Source of the DNA: Nitrospirota bacterium
Lineage (GTDB): Bacteria > Nitrospinota > Nitrospinia > Nitrospinales > Nitrospinaceae
Direction: 5' to 3'
Assembly (NCBI GenBank): GCA_030600405.1
Contig: JAUVMD010000056.1
Location: forward strand, 1-7,245
Length of the DNA stretch: 7,245 bases
This document shows, piece after piece, positions 6,207 to 7,245 of the stretch. Below the pieces are notes generated by a model that worked only from the letters and a program-made list of their open reading frames with translations, made no database searches and was not told where the DNA came from. Made by a program: the position numbers and the translations under genes. Every line of letters starts with the position of its first letter. Position 1 is the stretch's first letter.

Positions 6207-6225
6207 CCCACCGCTCCGCGGGGGG
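6207..6225 (+). terminator. GC-rich hairpin directly after queE stop (possible terminator)
   Basis: Starting one base after the queE TAA, CCCACCGC (6207-6214) can pair with GCGGGGGG (6218-6225) across a TCC loop, giving seven pairs with one A-G mismatch. It is strong, but no T-run follows, so it is not a standard intrinsic terminator. It may stabilise the 3' end or be part of the adjoining repeat-rich spacer. Confidence 0.3.
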
Positions 6226-6226
6226 C

Positions 6227-6296
6227 GAACTTTAAAAGTTCCTCCCCTCCTTCCAAAAAAAGGGGTTCAAATCCCCCCGCCTCTTCAAGAAGGGGG
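6227..6296. repeat. Cluster of short inverted repeats in the queE-mutY spacer
   Basis: This C/G-run-rich spacer holds several inverted repeats in a row. GAACTTT/AAAGTTC is at 6227-6241 (7-bp arms, one base between). CCCCT (6244-6248) pairs with AGGGG (6261-6265). GGGG-TTCAAAT-CCCC is at 6262-6276. A C-run (6274-6278) faces GGGGG (6292-6296) around TCTTCAAGA. Its composition differs from both flanking genes. It resembles dispersed palindromic intergenic repeats, but no second copy is in the window. It has no open frame that looks coding. Confidence 0.45.
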
Positions 6297-6347
6297 AATA
6301 TCGAACTGCCATATGGATCACTTATGCAAAGGTCCCCTTTCCCAAAC

Positions 6348-7245
6348 ATGAAACCAATCGCCGAAAAACGGAAAATCCAAAAAGCACTTCTGGCGTGGTT
6401 CAATCGCGATCAACGCGACATGCCGTGGCGGCGCACCGGCGATCCGTATCCGATCTGGGTGTCCGAAATCATGCTCCAGCAAACGCAGGTGAAAACCGTC
6501 ATCCCCTATTTCGAACGCTGGATGAAAAGGTTTCCGACCCTGCAGAAACTGGCGGGGTCGCGCGAGGAAACGGTTCTCAAGCTTTGGGAGGGCCTCGGAT
6601 ATTATTCACGCGCCCGCAACCTGCACCGCGCCGCCAAAATCGTTGTAAAAGAACATAAAGGTAAGGTGCCGGATGCACATGAGAAACTCATCCAACTGCC
6701 CGGTATCGGACACTACACGGCGGGGGCGATATTGAGTATCGCCTTCGATCAACCGGTACCGGTGCTGGACGGCAACGTTAAGCGGGTACTATCGCGCCTG
6801 TTCGTCATGCAGGGCAACGGCGTTCCTGCAGCCCATGAAAACCGGCTGTGGGAAACCTCGGCGCAACTGGTACCTGGAAAACGGCCGGGCGATTTCAATC
6901 AGGCGATGATGGAGTTGGGAGCAACAATCTGCCTGCCCAAAAAACCGCTCTGCCTCGTGTGCCCTTTACAGAAGCCATGCGAAGCTCAACAACGGGGGGA
7001 GGTGGACAAATTCCCAGTTCCTAAAACCCGCGCCCGAACCAAAAAAATCGAAGTGAGCGCGGCGGTCATCACACGCGGTGGGAAAGTCTATATCCAGCAG
7101 AGACTCCACGGGGGGTTGATGGGCGGCCTCTGGGAGTTTCCCGGTGGCAAACGCAAGCCGGATGAAACGGAGGAAGCCTGTCTCAAGCGTGAGATTAAAG
7201 AGGAGTTGGGTGTTCCTGTCACCATCTTGAAGAAACTGATGACCA
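6348..7245 (+). CDS. mutY: A/G-specific adenine glycosylase MutY, 3' end outside window
   Basis: The first 299 residues of MutY, open to the right edge. MutY removes adenine mispaired with 8-oxoguanine in DNA. Features in order: MPWRRTGDPYPIWVSEIMLQ, with catalytic Glu40 (E. coli Glu37) and the QQTQV motif; the helix-hairpin-helix LPGIGHYTAGAI (118-129); catalytic Asp141 in LDGNVKRV (E. coli Asp138); and the [4Fe-4S] loop C195-X6-C202-X2-C205-X5-C211. After a linker at ~220-233 comes the C-terminal Nudix-fold domain that recognises 8-oxoG. Its Nudix box is complete, G267-X5-E273-X7-REIKEELGV (281-289), whereas E. coli and Geobacillus MutY have degenerate ones. An in-frame ATG at 6324 with GGA at 6315-6317 is an alternative start adding eight residues. 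I kept 6348 because the conserved core already begins about 14 residues in. About 50-70 residues are probably missing at the end. Confidence 0.96.
   Translation, partial: MKPIAEKRKIQKALLAWFNRDQRDMPWRRTGDPYPIWVSEIMLQQTQVKTVIPYFERWMKRFPTLQKLAGSREETVLKLWEGLGYYSRARNLHRAAKIVVKEHKGKVPDAHEKLIQLPGIGHYTAGAILSIAFDQPVPVLDGNVKRVLSRLFVMQGNGVPAAHENRLWETSAQLVPGKRPGDFNQAMMELGATICLPKKPLCLVCPLQKPCEAQQRGEVDKFPVPKTRARTKKIEVSAAVITRGGKVYIQQRLHGGLMGGLWEFPGGKRKPDETEEACLKREIKEELGVPVTILKKLMT

Noticed and set aside
6221..6284. A tRNA gene in the queE-mutY spacer
   Set aside because: A T-arm-like hairpin and a loose acceptor-like pairing exist, but there is no room for D and anticodon arms and no CCA-type end.
1..7245. 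A defence system, CRISPR array, prophage or biosynthetic cluster
   Set aside because: No regularly spaced repeats, no nuclease/toxin/transposase/integrase motifs and no clustered pathway genes were found. All larger genes but one belong to familiar housekeeping or transport families.

Overview
The window looks like a piece of a bacterial chromosome carrying mostly housekeeping genes. It is moderately GC-rich, densely packed, and has no phage, transposase, CRISPR or tRNA/rRNA gene. The lineage cannot be fixed from this sequence. A Gram-negative is suggested by a BamE/SmpA-like small lipoprotein, an RNase E/G-type nuclease and a NarK-type transporter. A deltaproteobacterium-like or Nitrospinota-like organism would fit, but that is inference.

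Layout, left to right. Positions 1-395 (+) are the 3' end of a ribonuclease E/G gene. A 188-bp spacer follows, with a good candidate promoter (436-463). It is followed by three closely spaced + strand genes: a BamE-like lipoprotein (584-898), a NarK-family nitrate/nitrite transporter (921-2336) and the YchF/OLA1 P-loop ATPase (2358-3455). The spacers between them are about 21-22 bp, so they may be co-transcribed. The end of ychF overlaps by 11 bp the end of a convergent minus-strand gene for an exported protein of unknown function (3445-4323). Next come a 77-bp spacer carrying a triple 9-bp repeat and a minus-strand D-2-hydroxyacid dehydrogenase (4401-5375). A possible 65-codon minus-strand ORF (5372-5569) overlaps the dehydrogenase start by four bases (ATGA). 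On the + strand, queE (5568-6206) starts inside the same CATG as that small ORF. It is followed by a roughly 120-bp C/G-rich spacer full of inverted repeats, and then by a mutY gene that runs off the right edge (6348-7245). The mutY product has a textbook Nudix box in its C-terminal domain.

The genes belong to separate housekeeping processes: RNA turnover, envelope assembly, nitrogen oxyanion transport, translation or stress ATPase, 2-oxoacid reduction, queuosine/7-deazaguanine synthesis and repair of oxidised DNA. I see no defence system, biosynthetic cluster or other multi-gene accessory system. The items worth a second look are small: a transporter with two apparent extra central helices, the shared-CATG start at queE with a possible leaderless transcript, two dispersed-repeat-like spacers, the intact Nudix box in MutY, and unusual G1/G4 residues in YchF.
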